Shown here piece after piece: positions 60,940 through 64,000 of a stretch of 64,000 nt of DNA. Every line of letters begins with the position of its first letter. The stretch's first letter is position 1. A program made the translations under genes and the position numbers. Below the pieces are notes generated by a model. The model was given only the letters and a program-made list of their open reading frames with translations, had not been told where the DNA came from and searched no databases. This stretch comes from Verrucomicrobiota bacterium (lineage in GTDB: Bacteria > Verrucomicrobiota > Verrucomicrobiia > Opitutales > Opitutaceae): contig JAEWIY010000061.1 in the NCBI GenBank assembly GCA_023386835.1, forward strand, positions 1 to 64,000, in the 5' to 3' direction.

Positions 60940-61869
60940 ATGCGACTGCTCGATCATCTCCGCCTCTCGTTCATCGGCTTCATCATGGGTTGTGCCGACG
61001 TCATTCCCGGAGTCTCCGGTGGCACGATCGCCTTCATCTGCGGCATCTACGACCGGTTGCTCGAAGGCATCAAAACCTTCGACCTGACCACGCTGCGCCT
61101 CGCCCTAAAGTTCGACCTTAAGGCCGTGTTCGCCCGCGTCCCGGTCCTCTTCTTCGTGTTTCTCGGAGCAGGGCTGCTCACCGCGGTGTTCACCATGTCC
61201 AAGCTGCTGGCGCACCTGATGGAAGCGTATCCGTCGGCCTTGTGGGCATTTTTCTTCGGCCTAGTGCTGGGCTCGATCGTGCTGCTGGCGCACCAGACCT
61301 GGCGCTGGCGAGCCCAGGATTTCGCCGTCTTCCTCTTGTTCACCGTCGCCACCTACTGGCTGGTCGGGCTCGAAACCTTTCAGACTCCGGCCACGTTGCC
61401 CTTCACTTTCCTGGCCGGTGCCATCGCCATCTGCGCAATGATTCTTCCGGGCATCTCCGGTTCGTACCTGCTCGTGATCATGGGCAAGTATCAGCAGATC
61501 CTCGACGCCGTGAATCAGCGGGACTTCGTGACGCTGGCGGTCTTCTGCGCCGGCATCGCGGCGGGAATCCTCTCGTTTGTTCGGATCGTCAGCTGGCTGC
61601 TGCGCACCTACCGCCACACCACGTTGATCGCCCTGACCGGCGTCATGGCGGGAGCCCTACGCACGATCTGGCCTTGGAAGGAGACCTTGGCCACCCGCAT
61701 CAACAGCAAGGGCGTGGAAGTGCCGGTGAGCCAGGCCAACGTCCTGCCCACTGAACTCAACCAGGTGTGGATTGCGCTGCTTCTGGCCGCGATCGGCGGC
61801 GCCGCGGTGATCGTGATCAGCCGCATTGCCGACGCGGAACAGCGCGCCGCTGGCGTAAAGAACGCCTGA
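60940..61869 (+). CDS. popT: DUF368/PopT-family polyprenyl-phosphate transporter
   Basis: 309 residues from the ATG at 60940; the frame runs back to 60799 but only through the terminator. It has about eight to nine membrane spans. The two hallmark segments are DVIPGVSGGTIAFICGIYDR near the N-terminus and ILPGISGSYLLVIMGKYQQI in the middle; they resemble each other as an internal repeat. Members of DUF368 were shown to recycle undecaprenyl phosphate across the membrane, a step needed for the peptidoglycan and O-chain pathways encoded here. A terminator follows. Confidence 0.9.
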   Translation: MRLLDHLRLSFIGFIMGCADVIPGVSGGTIAFICGIYDRLLEGIKTFDLTTLRLALKFDLKAVFARVPVLFFVFLGAGLLTAVFTMSKLLAHLMEAYPSALWAFFFGLVLGSIVLLAHQTWRWRAQDFAVFLLFTVATYWLVGLETFQTPATLPFTFLAGAIAICAMILPGISGSYLLVIMGKYQQILDAVNQRDFVTLAVFCAGIAAGILSFVRIVSWLLRTYRHTTLIALTGVMAGALRTIWPWKETLATRINSKGVEVPVSQANVLPTELNQVWIALLLAAIGGAAVIVISRIADAEQRAAGVKNA

Positions 61870-61882
61870 GGTGGCGACGAGG

Positions 61883-61909
61883 GCCCTCGCAGAGAATGCG
61901 GGGGCTTTT
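61883..61909 (+). terminator. Intrinsic terminator after popT
   Basis: GCCCTCGCA (61883-61891) pairs with TGCGGGGGC (61897-61905) with one G-T pair; GAGAA loop; TTTT at 61906-61909. Confidence 0.85.
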
Positions 61910-61992
61910 CATTTGTTAGACGGAAGCGGGTAAACGTCTCGCAGCACCGGGACTGGACGTGCGCCCACAAGCGCGGCACGTTGCGGCCAACC

Positions 61993-62823
<831 letters not shown>

Positions 62824-62825
62824 TC

Positions 62826-64000
62826 ATGCCCTTGCACGGACAACACCTGATCGCCGGCCGTCCCACTGCCGCGGCGGCGTCCTCCTTCCACGGTATCAAT
62901 GCCGCAAACCAGGCGGTGCTGGATCCCGGCTTCTCCGAAGCGACTTCCTCGGAGATCGACGCCGCGGTGCAGGCCGCGTTTTCCGCCTTCGCCGAATTTC
63001 GTCCATCGACTGGCGAGCAGCGCGCCGCCTTGCTCGAGGCGATCGCCACGGAAATCGAGGCGTTGGGTGACGAGTTGCTCCAGCGCGCCCATGCCGAAAC
63101 CGGGTTGCCGCTGGCCCGGTTGACCGGTGAACGTGCGCGCACCTGCGCCCAGTTGCGCCTGTTTGCAGGCGTGGTCCGCGAAGGCTCCTGGGTCGACGCG
63201 CGAATCGACCCCGCTCTGCCGGAGCGCAAGCCCCTGCCACGTCCGGACGTCCGCCGCCTGTTGCAGCCGATCGGCGTCGTCGCCGTGTTCGGCGCGAGCA
63301 ACTTCCCCTTGGCTTTCTCTGTCGCGGGGGGGGACACCGCGTCCGCCCTTGCCACGGGCAACGCGGTGGTCGTTAAAGGCCACCCGGCGCATCCCGGAAC
63401 CTCCGAGATGGTCGCGACCGCCATCGCGCGGGCCGTCTCCACGACGGGAGCACCCGCCGGGATTTTCTCGCTGCTCCACGGGCGCCAGCCCGCAACAAGC
63501 CTTGAGCTCGTCCGCCATCCCCGGCTTGCCGCCGTCGGATTCACCGGCTCGCACACCGCCGGTCGCGCCTTGATGGACGTCGCCGCGGCACGGCCGCACC
63601 CGATCCCGGTGTTTGCGGAGATGAGCAGCCTCAATCCCGTGGTTCTACTCCCGCAGGCGTTGCGCGAACGCACGACACCGCTCGCCCAAGGTCTCACGGG
63701 ATCGTTCACACTGGGTGTCGGCCAGTTCTGCACCAAACCTGGCCTGGTCTTCGGCCTCGCCTCGGCCGAGTGGGAAAAGTTCGCGCGTGAAGTCGCGACG
63801 GCCGCGAGCGCGGTGCCCGCTGGCGTGATGCTGCACGCGGGCATCTCCCGGGCGTTTCAGGCCTCCCTTGATGGTTTGAAGGACGTCGAATGGCTCACCC
63901 GCGGCCCCGCCTCGATCGCGAGAGTGACGGCCGCGCAATTCCGTCAACGTCCCGAACTGGCGCGCGAGTGTTTCGGTCCGTTCACCCTGCTGATCACTGT
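62826..64000 (+). CDS. 2,5-Dioxopentanoate (2-oxoglutarate semialdehyde) dehydrogenase, cut by the window end
   Basis: I translated the frame from the ATG at 62826; it is open to the window end, 391 complete codons, so the C-terminal part is missing. Landmarks: FGASNFPLAFSVAGGDTASA, VVKGHPAHPGTSEM, GFTGSHTAGRALMD, VFAEMSSLNPVVL and the cysteine in GVGQFCTKPGLV. These fit the aldehyde-dehydrogenase branch that oxidises 2,5-dioxopentanoate. It lies 2 bp after the dehydratase gene, forming a two-gene Weimberg-type unit. Confidence 0.9.
   Translation, partial: MPLHGQHLIAGRPTAAAASSFHGINAANQAVLDPGFSEATSSEIDAAVQAAFSAFAEFRPSTGEQRAALLEAIATEIEALGDELLQRAHAETGLPLARLTGERARTCAQLRLFAGVVREGSWVDARIDPALPERKPLPRPDVRRLLQPIGVVAVFGASNFPLAFSVAGGDTASALATGNAVVVKGHPAHPGTSEMVATAIARAVSTTGAPAGIFSLLHGRQPATSLELVRHPRLAAVGFTGSHTAGRALMDVAAARPHPIPVFAEMSSLNPVVLLPQALRERTTPLAQGLTGSFTLGVGQFCTKPGLVFGLASAEWEKFAREVATAASAVPAGVMLHAGISRAFQASLDGLKDVEWLTRGPASIARVTAAQFRQRPELARECFGPFTLLIT

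Overview
The window reads as chromosomal DNA of a high-GC Gram-negative bacterium of the Planctomycetes-Verrucomicrobia-Chlamydiae group, most likely an Opitutaceae-like verrucomicrobium. This is an inference from content: a small basic protein typical of that superphylum (60705), LPS and O-antigen export genes, a tig-clpP-clpX block, many starts without a Shine-Dalgarno (SD) sequence, and dispersed CTTCGCG-type and purine-rich repeats between genes. I found no rRNA, tRNA, CRISPR array, prophage or insertion sequence. Nearly all of the sequence is housekeeping or envelope genes packed tightly on both strands.

Layout: 1-5.1 kb is a surface-polysaccharide locus (membrane glycosyltransferase-like protein cut by the window edge, Wzm/Wzt exporter, methyltransferase). 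It ends in a repeat-rich gap at 5.1-5.5 kb. 5.5-8.9 kb is clpX, clpP and tig (minus). 9-10.8 kb is tsaB-alr (plus). 10.9-14.8 kb is phosphohexomutase, UDP-sugar pyrophosphorylase and ftsB (minus). 15-16.6 kb is an ExeA/GspB-like pair. 16.7-21.8 kb holds an HDOD protein, a nucleotide-sugar epimerase and the sulfate-activation genes cysC and cysDN. 22-26.5 kb is an RND efflux pair. 26.5-31.1 kb is polX and a menaquinone mini-cluster (thioesterase, menE, menC). 31.2-34.6 kb is guaB and purA. 34.6-40.1 kb is a six-gene minus run: manC, ruvX, truA, comF, accD, folC. 40.1-47.8 kb is mixed metabolism, including a putative nucleoid protein and an unknown small gene. 47.9-53.4 kb is ftsH, tilS, serS and a heptosyltransferase (minus). 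53.5-57.4 kb is an acyltransferase-heptosyltransferase fusion followed by an orphan pair of peptide-ABC ATPases. 57.5-60.3 kb is trmL, a response regulator, thrB, smpB and rpoZ. 60.3-64 kb is cutA, the small basic protein, a PopT-type lipid carrier transporter and two enzymes that convert a 2-keto-3-deoxy sugar acid to 2-oxoglutarate; the last is cut by the window end.

Many genes converge on the envelope: nucleotide-sugar supply (phosphohexomutase, UDPGP, manC, ugd, epimerase), O-chain export and modification, lipid A and core assembly (the fusion plus a second GT9), undecaprenyl-phosphate recycling (popT), and possibly sulfation (cysCDN).

The most unusual items are: the LpxL-WaaF-type fusion; an AccD that has lost three of its four zinc-ribbon cysteines; a coiled-coil/RG-rich/helix-turn-helix protein that looks like a lineage-specific nucleoid factor; a purine-rich inverted repeat that has supplied the C-terminus of the polysaccharide methyltransferase; and a small orphan gene with a palindrome set between its promoter-like hexamers.
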